From Scleromatobacter sp964418745 (GTDB lineage: Bacteria > Pseudomonadota > Gammaproteobacteria > Burkholderiales > Burkholderiaceae_C): a stretch of 64,000 nt of DNA. The notes under the pieces were generated by a model. It had not been told where the DNA came from. It worked only from the letters and a program-made list of their open reading frames with translations, and did no database searches. Positions within the stretch are counted from its first letter, which is position 1. Each line of letters begins with the position of its first letter. Shown here piece after piece: positions 8,475-16,252 of the stretch. The stretch covers positions 57,641 to 121,640 of the forward strand of contig CAYQMX010000022.1 in the NCBI GenBank assembly GCA_964418745.1, in the 5' to 3' direction. The position numbers and the translations under genes are program-made.

Positions 8475-9402
8475 GGCGGTCGCCCTGCTGGGCCAGCGCC
8501 AGGTCGCGCAGCGCGACATCGTGCAGGCGCGGCGCGCGGCGCTCGAACGACAGCGCGCCGGCCAGTCCCTCGACGGCGACCGCCACGCCCGCCACCGCGG
8601 CCTCGTCGCGCAGCCACAGCTTCATCTCCTGCCCCATCGCGAACACCAGCTCGACGCCGGGCAGCGCGCGCAGGCGGTCGCGCAGGCCGCGCACGCCACG
8701 GCCGGCCACCACGCACAGCGGCGCGGTGACGGCGGCGACGAGTTCCTGCGGCCGGCCGACCCGGGTGAAGCACCCGTGCTCCAGCGTGGCGACGCGGTCG
8801 CAGCGCTCGGCCTCCTCCATGTTGGCGGTGGCGCAGACGATGGCCACGCCGTCGGCGCGCACACCCTCCAGCAGTTGCCAGAAGGCGCGTCGCGACAAGG
8901 GGTCGACGCCGGTGGTGGGTTCGTCGAGGAACATCACCCGCGGCCGGCTCACCAGCGCGCAGGCGAGCGCGAGCTTCTGCATCATGCCGCCGGAGAGCTG
9001 GCCGGCGCGGCGATCCTCGAAGCCGGCCAGGCCGGTGCGCGCCAGCAGGTCGGCGATGATCGTCGCCGCCTCGGCGCGCGCCAGGCCGTGCAGCGCGGCG
9101 AAGAAGCGCAGGTTCTCCAGCACCGACAGGTCCAGGTACTGGCCGAAGGTCTGCGGCATGTAGGCGATGGCGTCGCGCAGGCGCTCGTCGCCGTGGGCCA
9201 TGCCCAGGATGCGCACCTCGCCGCGGTCGGGCACGGCCTGGCCGATCAGCAGCTGCAGCAGGGTGCTCTTGCCCGCGCCGTCGGCGCCGACGATGCCGAA
9301 GATCTCGTGCGTGCGCACCTCCAGGGACAGGCCGTCGAGCACCGACACGCCGGCCCAGGCCTGGTGCAGGTCGACCGCGCGGACCGCGCACTCGTCGGCC
9401 AT
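8467..9402 (-). CDS. ABC transporter ATPase (YbhF N-terminal half-like)
   Basis: A 311-residue ATPase. Walker A is GADGAGKST, the Q-loop region YMPQTFGQYLDLS, a canonical LSGGMMQKLALACAL signature, Walker B VMFLDEPTTGVDP, and then CATANMEEAERCD in place of the usual H-loop, so the switch His is apparently Asn. Such asymmetry suggests one canonical and one degenerate nucleotide site in the pair with 7515-8474 (inference). The ATG at 9402 lies two bases after the stop of the upstream HlyD-type gene, and all five genes from 10400 to 5303 form one leftward operon. Confidence 0.88.
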   Translation of the reverse strand: MADECAVRAVDLHQAWAGVSVLDGLSLEVRTHEIFGIVGADGAGKSTLLQLLIGQAVPDRGEVRILGMAHGDERLRDAIAYMPQTFGQYLDLSVLENLRFFAALHGLARAEAATIIADLLARTGLAGFEDRRAGQLSGGMMQKLALACALVSRPRVMFLDEPTTGVDPLSRRAFWQLLEGVRADGVAIVCATANMEEAERCDRVATLEHGCFTRVGRPQELVAAVTAPLCVVAGRGVRGLRDRLRALPGVELVFAMGQEMKLWLRDEAAVAGVAVAVEGLAGALSFERRAPRLHDVALRDLALAQQGDRHG

Positions 9403-9404
9403 GG

Positions 9405-10400
9405 TCAGCGCGGGGCGGTGGGGAAGGCGACGTCGGCGGGCATGCCGATCTTCAACTCGCCGGCGGGGTCGTCCACGTCGACCGTCACGCGGTAGACCAG
9501 GTCGACGCGCAAGGCCTTGGTCTCGACCGTCTTGGGCGTGAACTCGGCCTGCGGCGAGACGAAGCTCAGGCGGCCGCGGTACGTCTTGCCGGCGCGGCCG
9601 TCGACATGCACGTCGACCGCGTCGCCCAGGTGGACCCGGCCGAGGTCGCCCTCGGGCAGGTAGGCGCGCACCCACGGGCGCTGCAGCTCGGCGACGCGAA
9701 ACACCGGCTGGCCGACCGCCACCACCTGGCCGGCCTCGGCCAGCCGCACGCTGACGACGCCGCCGGCGGTGCTGACCAGGCGCGCGTAGTCGAGCTGGCG
9801 ATGCGCCGCGTCGGCCGCAGCCTGCGCGGCCTGCACGTCGGCCCGGGCGCGTTCGAGATCCTGCTTGCGCGCGCCTTCCAGCAGCAGCGACAGCGATTGG
9901 CCGGCCTGGTCCACGCGCGCCGCGGCCACGTCGGCGGCGCTGCGCACGCGGTCGAGCTGGTCGGGCGAGACGAAGTGCTGGGCGATCAGTTCCTTGGTGC
10001 GCACGACCTGCTGGTCGGCGTAGCGCCGGTCGGCCTCGGCCTGCGCCACGGCGGCCCGCGCGCCGCGCACCTCCTGCGGGCGCGCGCCGGCCTGCAGCGA
10101 CGCCAGCGCGGAGCGCGCGGACGCCGCCAGCGCCTGCGCGCGCTGGTCGGCCAGCGCGAGGTCCGCGGTGTCGAGCTCGGCCACGACCTGGCCCGCCTGC
10201 ACCGTGCGGCCCTCGTCGGTGGCCAGGCTGCGGATGCGTCCGGCGACCTGGAACGACAGGTCGACCTCGTGGGCATCGACCGTGCCGCTCAGCGTGATCG
10301 GTCGGTTCGCGTCGGCGTCGCTCCACGGCAGCCGGCATCCGGCCAGCAGGGCGGCAACGGCCACGAGCGAAGCCCCGGCGGGCCACAGGCGCGCATTCAT
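9405..10400 (-). CDS. HlyD/YbhG-type membrane fusion lipoprotein
   Basis: A 331-residue periplasmic adaptor of the HlyD/EmrA/YbhG family. It starts with a lipoprotein signal ending in LLAGC (Cys at about 22). A biotinyl-lipoyl half-motif follows (DLSFQVAGRIRSLATDEGRTVQAGQVVAELD). A long Ala/Gln/Arg-rich coiled-coil hairpin spans roughly residues 75-195, and the second lipoyl half (STAGGVVSVRLAEAGQVVAVGQPV) and beta-barrel follow. It links the inner-membrane ABC exporter encoded downstream to an outer-membrane channel that is not in the window. ATG 10400 gives the proper signal; the in-frame start at 10505 overlaps a predicted FNR-like box. It is the first gene of the exporter operon. Confidence 0.92.
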   Translation of the reverse strand: MNARLWPAGASLVAVAALLAGCRLPWSDADANRPITLSGTVDAHEVDLSFQVAGRIRSLATDEGRTVQAGQVVAELDTADLALADQRAQALAASARSALASLQAGARPQEVRGARAAVAQAEADRRYADQQVVRTKELIAQHFVSPDQLDRVRSAADVAAARVDQAGQSLSLLLEGARKQDLERARADVQAAQAAADAAHRQLDYARLVSTAGGVVSVRLAEAGQVVAVGQPVFRVAELQRPWVRAYLPEGDLGRVHLGDAVDVHVDGRAGKTYRGRLSFVSPQAEFTPKTVETKALRVDLVYRVTVDVDDPAGELKIGMPADVAFPTAPR

Positions 10401-10491
10401 CGACAAGGTTCCCCGGCGGCCCGGCCGCCCGCGTGCCGCCGCGGATTGCGAGGGCCTGCGGACATTGTTCCGCCGCGGCGCCCGGATGGGC

Positions 10492-10505
10492 TTGCGCCTG
10501 CGCAA
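10492..10505 (-). promoter_or_regulatory. FNR-like box variant (TTGCG/CGCAA) before the ABC operon
   Basis: TTGCGCCTGCGCAA is a perfect inverted repeat with the same 5-4-5 layout as an FNR box but C-G in place of A-T at the inner positions. The minus-strand sequence AACAAT lies at 10464-10469, which places the start near 10457, about 41 bp from the centre. A second copy of this variant is at 16730. Confidence 0.5.
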
Positions 10506-10558
10506 GGGGGTGCCGCCGCGTCGCGCGTGCGCGACGTCAGCCCCGCTTCAGCAAGGCG

Positions 10559-10921
10559 TCATCGGGCCCCGGGCGCGGCCCCCTGCCCGGATCGGCGCGC
10601 GCCGTCGACGAGCGACCACAGCCCCAGCGCCAGTACCACCGCGCCGAAGCCGACGGCCACCGACGTCGGGTCGGCCTGCGGGAGGTCCAGCGCCCACGGC
10701 GCGGCCACCAGCCAGCCGCCGATCGCGATGACGGCCCACTCCACCCAGGGCCGGCCGATGACCGCCGCGCCCACCGACACCGCGAACAGCACGGTCCCGA
10801 CGATCACCGCGTTGGCCGTCGCCTCCTGCGCGGCGGTGTAGCCGAACACCCACGGGGACAGCAGGACCGCGACGGCGACCACCGCGTTGGCGGGATCCTG
10901 CCAATGCCTGGCCTTGATCAT
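10559..10921 (-). CDS. SPW-repeat small membrane protein
   Basis: A 120-residue inner-membrane protein with four predicted helices in two similar halves. It carries the SPW motif (LLSPWVFGY), followed later by the degenerate copy VAAPWAL, which defines the SPW-repeat family. Function is unknown. The ATG at 10921 is preceded by GGAGC-like sequence, and the upstream in-frame start at 11014 lies in the promoter region. It is a single leftward gene with a perfect FNR box at 11038-11051, which places it in the low-oxygen regulon. Confidence 0.82.
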   Translation of the reverse strand: MIKARHWQDPANAVVAVAVLLSPWVFGYTAAQEATANAVIVGTVLFAVSVGAAVIGRPWVEWAVIAIGGWLVAAPWALDLPQADPTSVAVGFGAVVLALGLWSLVDGARRSGQGAAPGAR

Positions 10922-11037
10922 GGTTGAAGCTCCTGTCGGGTTGACGCCGGACCGCGCGCCGCGGACGATCCCCAAAAGGCGCGCAGGCGCGCTGCATTGC
11001 CCTCCGCCAAGCATGGCCCACGTCGCCCGGCGCCCCG

Positions 11038-11051
11038 TTGATGCGGATCAA
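11038..11051 (-). promoter_or_regulatory. Perfect FNR box before the SPW-repeat gene
   Basis: TTGATGCGGATCAA matches TTGAT-N4-ATCAA in all ten fixed positions. It lies in a 248-bp divergent region with a second box at 11094. By distance it serves the leftward gene starting at 10921, although either gene could respond. Confidence 0.75.
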
Positions 11052-11093
11052 TCGGCGCGGGCCGGGCGCCGTGCGCGGCACGCGGCGTCCCGT

Positions 11094-11107
11094 TTGACGC
11101 AGCTCAA
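11094..11107 (+). promoter_or_regulatory. FNR-type box before the stress-type gene at 11170
   Basis: TTGACGCAGCTCAA (8 of 10 fixed bases). The centre at 11100.5 is about 41 bp before a start point near 11142, with -10-like TATCGT at 11130-11135. Confidence 0.65.
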
Positions 11108-11169
11108 CCGCAGCACGCCGTACGCGGCCTATCGTCGTCGTCATCGCAGTCAACCTCGTGAGGGCCAGC

Positions 11170-11688
11170 GTGGCCGACACTCCCGTTCCGAACACCTCCG
11201 CCGGCACCGATCCGGTCATCGCCGTCTGCGACACGCACGACGCGGCGCAGGCCGTCGTCGCGGCCCTGAACAGCGCGGGCTGGGACATGGGCAAGGTCTC
11301 GCTGGTGGGCGCCGGCACCGACGCGCCCGGACAGGTGCACGGTTTCTTCACCATCGGCGACCGCGTCAAGGCCTGGGCCAGCACCGGCAGCCTGTGGGGT
11401 GCCGGCTGGGGGCTGCTGCTGGGCGCCGCCATCGTGGTGATGCCGCCGGTGGGGGTGGTGGTGGCCGCCGGGCCGATCGTCGCGGTCCTGCTGGCCGTGC
11501 TCGAAGGCGCCGCGGTGGTGGGCGGCGTGTCCGCGATCGCCGCCGCGCTGACCGAGATGGGCATGTCGGCCGAGCACGCCGCGCAGCACGAGGCGGACGT
11601 GCGGGCCGACCGTTTCCTGGTGATCGTCCACGGCACGCCGGACGAGGTCGCGCGCGCCCGCGCGATCGCCGACGCCGCCAGCGCCTGA
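11170..11688 (+). CDS. Glycine-rich membrane stress protein (YflT/DUF1269-like)
   Basis: A 172-residue protein. Its N-terminal part (VIAVCDTHDAAQAVVAALNSAGWDMGKVSLVG) looks like the heat-induced stress protein YflT domain. The middle (about 70-125) is a Gly/Ala/Val-rich hydrophobic hairpin as in DUF1269 proteins. The C-terminal part (RADRFLVIVHGTPDEVARARAI) repeats the alpha-beta pattern. The role is unknown; members are stress-induced membrane-associated proteins. I prefer the GTG at 11170, which has AGGG five bases upstream; a GTG at 11158 is also in frame. A predicted FNR promoter starts near 11142. Confidence 0.72.
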   Translation: MADTPVPNTSAGTDPVIAVCDTHDAAQAVVAALNSAGWDMGKVSLVGAGTDAPGQVHGFFTIGDRVKAWASTGSLWGAGWGLLLGAAIVVMPPVGVVVAAGPIVAVLLAVLEGAAVVGGVSAIAAALTEMGMSAEHAAQHEADVRADRFLVIVHGTPDEVARARAIADAASA

Positions 11689-11699
11689 CGCCCGCCGGA

Positions 11700-11713
11700 T
11701 TGACGCGGCGCAA
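11700..11713 (+). promoter_or_regulatory. FNR-type box before hsp20
   Basis: TTGACGCGGCGCAA. The centre at 11706.5 is about 41 bp before a start near 11748, with -10-like TAGACT at 11735-11740. Confidence 0.65.
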
Positions 11714-11774
11714 TTCGCGCCGCGCGCCAATTCCTAGACTGCAATCTCCTTCCCACCCTTCAAGGAGATGCGTC

Positions 11775-12200
11775 ATGAATGCCCTGACACCCTTCGACCG
11801 GATCGACGAGTTCCTGCCCGAGGTCTTCCGCCGCATGCAGCGCCAGTTCCCGCTCGACAGCGGCCTGCCCGCCAGCATCCGCCTCGACGTCAGCGAGAAC
11901 GACAAGGAGTACCACGTCAGTGCCGAGATCCCGGGCGCCCGCAGGGACGACATCCGCGTCGTCATCGACGGCCGCCACGTGTCGATCAGCGCCGACATCA
12001 AGAAGGACTTCGAGGACAGGCACGCCGACAAGGGGCGCGCCCTGCTCAAGGAAACGTACCGCGGCAGCATCAGCCGCGTGTTCACGCTGGGCCAGGAGGT
12101 CGACGACAAGGCCGCCGTCGCCAAGCTGGAGGATGGTGTCCTGCGCCTGACGCTGCCCAAGCGGGCCGGTGCCTCGAGCCGGCTGCTCAACATCCAGTGA
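11775..12200 (+). CDS. Small heat shock protein, Hsp20/alpha-crystallin family
   Basis: A 141-residue cytoplasmic chaperone. The alpha-crystallin domain spans about residues 34-130 (IRLDVSENDKEYHVSAEIPGARRDDIRVVIDGRHVSISA up to LEDGVLRLTLPK). The conserved A-x-x-x-G-V-L-x-L-x-L-P pattern is intact as KLEDGVLRLTLPK. A short C-terminal tail ends in LLNIQ. It binds unfolding proteins without ATP. AAGGAG lies eight bases before the ATG. It is a single gene with its own FNR-type promoter and GC hairpins downstream, unlike the heat-shock promoters usual for this family. Confidence 0.95.
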   Translation: MNALTPFDRIDEFLPEVFRRMQRQFPLDSGLPASIRLDVSENDKEYHVSAEIPGARRDDIRVVIDGRHVSISADIKKDFEDRHADKGRALLKETYRGSISRVFTLGQEVDDKAAVAKLEDGVLRLTLPKRAGASSRLLNIQ

Positions 12201-12220
12201 GCGCCGACCGCAGGCGGCGC

Positions 12221-12290
12221 GGGCGCGACGGGTCGCGCCCGCGCCGGGCCCGCGTCGCGCGGACGCGCCACCCGCGGCGCGGGCCCGGCG
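12221..12290 (+). terminator. GC-rich hairpins after hsp20
   Basis: Two inverted repeats: GGGCGCG...CGCGCCC at 12221-12240, and a 13-bp stem pairing 12242-12254 with 12278-12290. There is no T-run, so it may act as an imperfect or transcription-slowing terminator. It separates hsp20 from the FNR promoter at 12306. Confidence 0.45.
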
Positions 12291-12305
12291 TGCCCGGGAC
12301 GGCGT

Positions 12306-12319
12306 TTGATCGATATCAA
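12306..12319 (+). promoter_or_regulatory. Perfect FNR box before the 12408 operon
   Basis: TTGATCGATATCAA matches all ten fixed FNR positions. The centre at 12312.5 predicts a start near 12354 with GAGACT at 12342-12347 as a -10. Confidence 0.75.
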
Positions 12320-12407
12320 CGTGAGGCCGCCACGGCGCCGCGAGACTGCAGGAAGACAGCGGGCGGCTCGCTTGCCGCGCGCGCAGGACAAACCAACAAA
12401 GGCCCCC

Positions 12408-12770
12408 ATGAAATCGCTCCACGCCGTCATCCACCTGAGCCACGAGTCCGCCAAGGTCATCGAGTTCGACGCCGCCTCGACGCAGGTCGCCAAGGTCGCC
12501 CAGCACCACCACGACACCCACCAGCACGGCAGCGCGGTGCGCTCCGAGCACGAGTTCTTCGGCTCGGTGTGCGACCAGGTCGAAGGCTTCGCCAAGGTGC
12601 TGCTCGCCGGCGGCCATACCGGCTTGGCCGATTTCCGCCACTACGTCGAGAAGCACCGCCCGCAGGTGGCGCCGCGCATCGCCGCCTACGAGGTGGTCGA
12701 CCACCCGACGGACAACCAGCTGGTGGCCCTGGCCAGGAAGCGCTTCGACGAACTCGAACGCCTGGCCTGA
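12408..12770 (+). CDS. eRF1-fold/'translational machinery' family small protein
   Basis: A 120-residue protein that begins MKSLHAVIHLSHESAKVIEFD, the pattern of a family annotated in beta-proteobacteria as translational machinery protein (eRF1/host-attachment-like fold). A His-rich stretch (HHHDTHQHG, residues 31-39) follows, as in other members. The real role is not known to me. The upstream in-frame start at 12306 coincides with the FNR box and is rejected. Its stop is seven bases before the CoA-transferase gene, so the two form an operon. Confidence 0.7.
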   Translation: MKSLHAVIHLSHESAKVIEFDAASTQVAKVAQHHHDTHQHGSAVRSEHEFFGSVCDQVEGFAKVLLAGGHTGLADFRHYVEKHRPQVAPRIAAYEVVDHPTDNQLVALARKRFDELERLA

Positions 12771-12777
12771 GGCGTCG

Positions 12778-14073
12778 ATGTCGCTGCCCGAGCTCTATCG
12801 AAGCAGGCGCCGCACCGCCCTGGAGGCGCTGGACTGCCTGCGCGACGGCGACCACATCGTGGTCCCGACGGGCGTCGGCGAGCCGCCGGCCCTGCTGGGC
12901 GCGCTGTCCGAGCGCCGCCGCGAGTGGCACGACGTCACCGTCGCGCAGATCCTGGCGATGCGCAAGTACGGCTACATCGACCGCGAGACCACGCAGCACG
13001 TGCGCCACGTGGCGCTGTTCTACGGCGGTGCCACGCGCGCCGGCGGCCAGCAAGGCTGGATCGACTTCACGCCGAACTACTTCTCGGAGATCCCGGCGCT
13101 GATCGAGCGCGGCCAGCTGCCGGCCGACGTCGTCTTCAGCATGGCCTCGCCCATGGACGCGCACGGGTACTTCTCGATCAGCCTGGGCGCGGACTACACC
13201 ATGGCGGCCATCGCCAAGGCACGCGCCGTCGTCCTGGAGGTCAACCCCCATGTGCCGTTCGCCTACGGCAACTGCCACGTGCACCTCTCGCAGGTGGCGG
13301 CGCTGGTCGAGAGCGAGGATCCCGTCCTCGAGGTCGGCCTGCCGACGATCGGCCCGGTGCAGGAGGCGATCGCGCACTACGTCGCCGAGATGATCGAGGA
13401 CGGCTCCACGCTGCAGATCGGCTACGGCGGGATCCCCGATGCGGTGGTGATGCAGCTCACGGGCAAGCGCGACCTGGGGGTGCACACCGAGATGCTGGGC
13501 GACGGCATCCTGAGCCTGATCGACGCCGGCGTCGTGACCAACCGGCGCAAGACGTGGTTGCCGGGCAAGTCCGTGGCCACCTTCGCACTCGGCTCGGCGC
13601 GCCTGCACAAGTTCATGGATCGCAACCCGGCGCTCGAGATGCACCCGGTGGACTTCACGAACGAGCCGGCGCTGGCGGCGCGAAACGACAAGCTGATCGC
13701 CATCAACGCGACGCTGCAGGTCGACCTGCTGGGCCAGTGCGGCTCCGAGAGCCTGGGCAGCGCGCCCTACTCGGGCACCGGCGGCCAGGCCGACTTCGTG
13801 CGCGCGGCCAACCGCTCGCGCGACGGCAAGGCCATCATCGTGCTGCCGTCGACCGCGGTGGGCGGCACCGTCTCGCGCATCGTGCCGACGCTGACTCCGG
13901 GCACGCACGTGACCACCAGCAAGAACGACATCAACTACGTCGTCACCGAGCACGGCGTGGCGCAGCTGCGCGGCAAGTCGGCCAAGCAGCGCGCCGCCGC
14001 GCTGATCGCGATCGCCCATCCCGACTTCCGCGCCGACCTCGCGGCGCAGGCGAAGCGGCTCGGGCTGGGCTGA
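12778..14073 (+). CDS. Acetyl-CoA hydrolase/CoA-transferase family enzyme
   Basis: A 431-residue enzyme of the acetyl-CoA hydrolase/4-hydroxybutyrate or acetate CoA-transferase family, full length. The catalytic Glu is expected in GQCGSESLG (E about 323), followed by the CoA-binding region SGTGGQADFVRAANRS. Other landmarks are GYGGIPDAV and HTEMLGDG. It would move CoA between acetyl-CoA and another acid such as acetate, propionate or 4-hydroxybutyrate; the substrate cannot be read from sequence. With the nearby phosphoketolase, acetate kinase and PHB genes it fits handling of acetyl units under low oxygen. It starts at ATG 12778, seven bases after the previous gene. Confidence 0.88.
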   Translation: MSLPELYRSRRRTALEALDCLRDGDHIVVPTGVGEPPALLGALSERRREWHDVTVAQILAMRKYGYIDRETTQHVRHVALFYGGATRAGGQQGWIDFTPNYFSEIPALIERGQLPADVVFSMASPMDAHGYFSISLGADYTMAAIAKARAVVLEVNPHVPFAYGNCHVHLSQVAALVESEDPVLEVGLPTIGPVQEAIAHYVAEMIEDGSTLQIGYGGIPDAVVMQLTGKRDLGVHTEMLGDGILSLIDAGVVTNRRKTWLPGKSVATFALGSARLHKFMDRNPALEMHPVDFTNEPALAARNDKLIAINATLQVDLLGQCGSESLGSAPYSGTGGQADFVRAANRSRDGKAIIVLPSTAVGGTVSRIVPTLTPGTHVTTSKNDINYVVTEHGVAQLRGKSAKQRAAALIAIAHPDFRADLAAQAKRLGLG

Positions 14074-14076
14074 GCC

Positions 14077-15585
14077 TCACGCGGGCGGCAGCGCCCGCCA
14101 GCGGCGCACGATCTCGGCCACGTCCGGCGCGGCGCCGGTGTCCACCTCGATGGCGCAGGCGCGCTCGGCCGGGTCCAGCGGCTCGTCGGTGGCGCGCTGC
14201 TGCGCCAGCACCGCCAGGGTCGCGTCGGACGGGTCGGCGCCGCGTTCCTGCCGGGCCACGATCCGTTCGCGCAGCGTGGCCGCGTCCGCGCGGCAATCGA
14301 GGATCGCGAACGCGACGCCCTCTTCCCGCGCCAGCTGGCGGAACGCGGCGCGGTCGGCCGCGCGCAGGAAGGTCGCGTCGACGATGGCCGGGAAGCCGCC
14401 GCGCAGGACGGCGCGGGCGCCAGCCAGCAGGCGCTCGTGCACGCGCCGGCTGGCGTCGGCCGAGTACAGGTCGACCCGGTCCGGCGTCGCGCGGGCGAGC
14501 GGTTCCAGGCCGAACAGGCGCTTGCGCTCGACGTCGGAGCGCAGGCGGATCGCCCCCGCGTGCTGCAGCAACTGCAGCGCGACGCTGGACTTGCCGCTGC
14601 CCGACAAGCCGTGCGCGATCAGCAGCCGCGGCGCGGCGCCGGCGCTCCAGGCCAGCGCGCCGTCGAGGTAGCCGCTGGCCGCGGCCGGCGCGTCGCCGGC
14701 CTCGGCCATCGCCCGCACCAGCGCGCGGTAGACCAGCTGGAAGCGCAGCACGCCCACGCCATCGAAGTCGCCGGTCGCGGCGAGCCAGGCGTCGAGGAAG
14801 CGGAAGGCCAGGTCGGGCCGGTCGCGGGCGGCCAGGTCCATCGCCAGGAAGCCGACGTCGCCCATCACGTCGGTCCAGCGCAGCGCCGGGTCGAACTCCA
14901 GGCAGTCGAAGGGCACGACCCGATCGCCGAGGCAGGCCACGTTGGCGGCGTGCAGGTCGCCGTGGCAATCGCGCACGAAGCCGGCCTGCCGCCGCGCCCG
15001 CCAGGTGTCGGCCAGCGCCACGCCCTGCGCCTCGATCCAGGCGCGCAGCGCGGCCACCCGCGCGTCTTCCGCGTCCAGGGCCGCGAGCACGGCGTGCGCG
15101 GCCTGCAGCGGCTGCCCGGGCGCGCCGAACGGGGTCGCCGGCCCGGCCACGCTCGCGCGGGCGTGGAAGGCGGCGATGCAGCGCGCGACGCGTTCGACGC
15201 ACTCGCCCGTCAGCGACCCCGCCTCGATGCGTTCGGACAGCAGCGCGCCGCGCGGGAAGCGCCGCATGCACACGAGCCAGTCGATGGGCGCGCCGGCGCC
15301 ACCGATGCGCGGCGCGAGCGGCGTGCCGCGCACCGCGATCACGCGGCGGTAGATCGTGTCGGAGAAGCGCCGGTTCAGGCGCAGCTCCGCCTCGCACGCG
15401 GCGCGGCGGGCGGCGACGCCGGTGAAGTCGAGGAAGCCCAGGCGCACCGGCTTCTTCAGCTTGAACGCGAGCCGGCCGGTCAGGAAGATCCACGAGATGC
15501 GGGTCTCGATGCGCTCGACCGGCGCGCCGCTGCGCGCCGCCAGGGCGTCGGCCAACGCGTCCGCGGACGTCCGCTGCGCGGCCAT
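14077..15585 (-). CDS. Aminoglycoside-phosphotransferase-like/AAA kinase fusion
   Basis: A 502-residue two-domain protein. Residues of about 30-320 are a kinase-like fold related to aminoglycoside phosphotransferases, with FVRDCHGDLHAANV (catalytic HGDLH) and the metal-binding FDCLEFDPALRWTDV. Residues of about 325-502 are a P-loop nucleotide kinase with Walker A HGLSGSGKSS and the downstream DATFLRAADR segment, like zeta-toxin or gluconate-kinase-type ATPases. This fusion occurs across proteobacteria, function unproven; antibiotic resistance should not be assumed. It lies 11 bases after the leftward universal stress gene and is probably cotranscribed from the FNR box at 16116. Confidence 0.85.
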   Translation of the reverse strand: MAAQRTSADALADALAARSGAPVERIETRISWIFLTGRLAFKLKKPVRLGFLDFTGVAARRAACEAELRLNRRFSDTIYRRVIAVRGTPLAPRIGGAGAPIDWLVCMRRFPRGALLSERIEAGSLTGECVERVARCIAAFHARASVAGPATPFGAPGQPLQAAHAVLAALDAEDARVAALRAWIEAQGVALADTWRARRQAGFVRDCHGDLHAANVACLGDRVVPFDCLEFDPALRWTDVMGDVGFLAMDLAARDRPDLAFRFLDAWLAATGDFDGVGVLRFQLVYRALVRAMAEAGDAPAAASGYLDGALAWSAGAAPRLLIAHGLSGSGKSSVALQLLQHAGAIRLRSDVERKRLFGLEPLARATPDRVDLYSADASRRVHERLLAGARAVLRGGFPAIVDATFLRAADRAAFRQLAREEGVAFAILDCRADAATLRERIVARQERGADPSDATLAVLAQQRATDEPLDPAERACAIEVDTGAAPDVAEIVRRWRALPPA

Positions 15586-15596
15586 GGCGGCCGCGC

Positions 15597-16049
15597 TCAG
15601 GCGCCGCTGTCGCGCACCAGCAGCACCGGCACGGGCGCGGTGCGCAGGATCTGCTCGGCGTCGCTGCCCAGCACCATGCGACTCAGGCCGCGCCGGCCGT
15701 GGCTGCCCACCACGATCAGCGACGCCTTCCAGGCGGTGGCGGCCTCCGCGACCTGCTCGCACAGGCGCTGGCTGCCCGGCTCCTGGAGCTGCTTGTCGAC
15801 CGCGACGCCGGCCGCCTTCACGCGCGCCGCGGCCTCGGCGAGCACCTGCCGGCCGACGCCCCGCGCGATCTCGAAGATGTCCTCGCCGCGCATCAGCGCC
15901 GCCTCGCCGCCGGCCGCCAGCAGCGGCGGATCGAACGCGTGGAACAGGCGGATGCGCGCGCCCGTCAGCCTGGCCATCGCGATGGCTTCGTCGAGGCCCC
16001 GCCTCGACGTGGCGCTGCCGTCGACCGGCACCAGGATTCTCTCGAACAT
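15597..16049 (-). CDS. Universal stress protein UspA family
   Basis: A 150-residue single-domain cytoplasmic protein starting MFERILVPVDGSATSRRGL. It has the ATP-binding signature G-2x-G-9x-G-S visible as GSHGRRGLSRMVLGSDAE near residue 115-132, so it is likely of the nucleotide-binding class. Start ATG 16049; upstream in-frame starts overlap the promoter. It is the first gene of a leftward pair with the APH-kinase fusion. The FNR-type box at 16116 with CAGACT as -10 (16089-16094) gives a start about 32 bases before the ATG. Confidence 0.92.
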   Translation of the reverse strand: MFERILVPVDGSATSRRGLDEAIAMARLTGARIRLFHAFDPPLLAAGGEAALMRGEDIFEIARGVGRQVLAEAAARVKAAGVAVDKQLQEPGSQRLCEQVAEAATAWKASLIVVGSHGRRGLSRMVLGSDAEQILRTAPVPVLLVRDSGA

Positions 16050-16115
16050 TGCCGTGCTCCTCGCGCTGCGGAATGCAGCCTTGGCGCCAGTCTGGGCGAG
16101 CGCACGCCGGGCCCG

Positions 16116-16129
16116 TTGATGCAGGTCAA
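16116..16129 (-). promoter_or_regulatory. FNR-type box before the leftward usp gene
   Basis: On the minus strand TTGACCTGCATCAA (9 of 10). The centre is about 41 bp from a start near 16081, with CAGACT at 16089-16094. It is one of two boxes in a divergent usp-usp region. Confidence 0.7.
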
Positions 16130-16153
16130 GCGCGTGCCGCGTCGCGGCGGCGC

Positions 16154-16167
16154 TTGACGAACCGCAA
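16154..16167 (+). promoter_or_regulatory. FNR-type box before the rightward usp gene
   Basis: TTGACGAACCGCAA. The centre at 16160.5 predicts a start near 16202 with -10-like GACAAT at 16189-16194. Confidence 0.62.
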
Positions 16168-16252
16168 GTCCCGCCGGGCCCCGCTGCCGACAATGAAGGC
16201 ATTCATCCACGCCGCGCCCGCCCCGGGCTCGCGGCAGCACGCGGAGCACGCC

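Noticed and set aside
14077..15585. Antibiotic-resistance aminoglycoside phosphotransferase
   Set aside because: The fusion with a P-loop kinase and its FNR/Usp context fit a metabolic kinase; no resistance-gene setting is seen.
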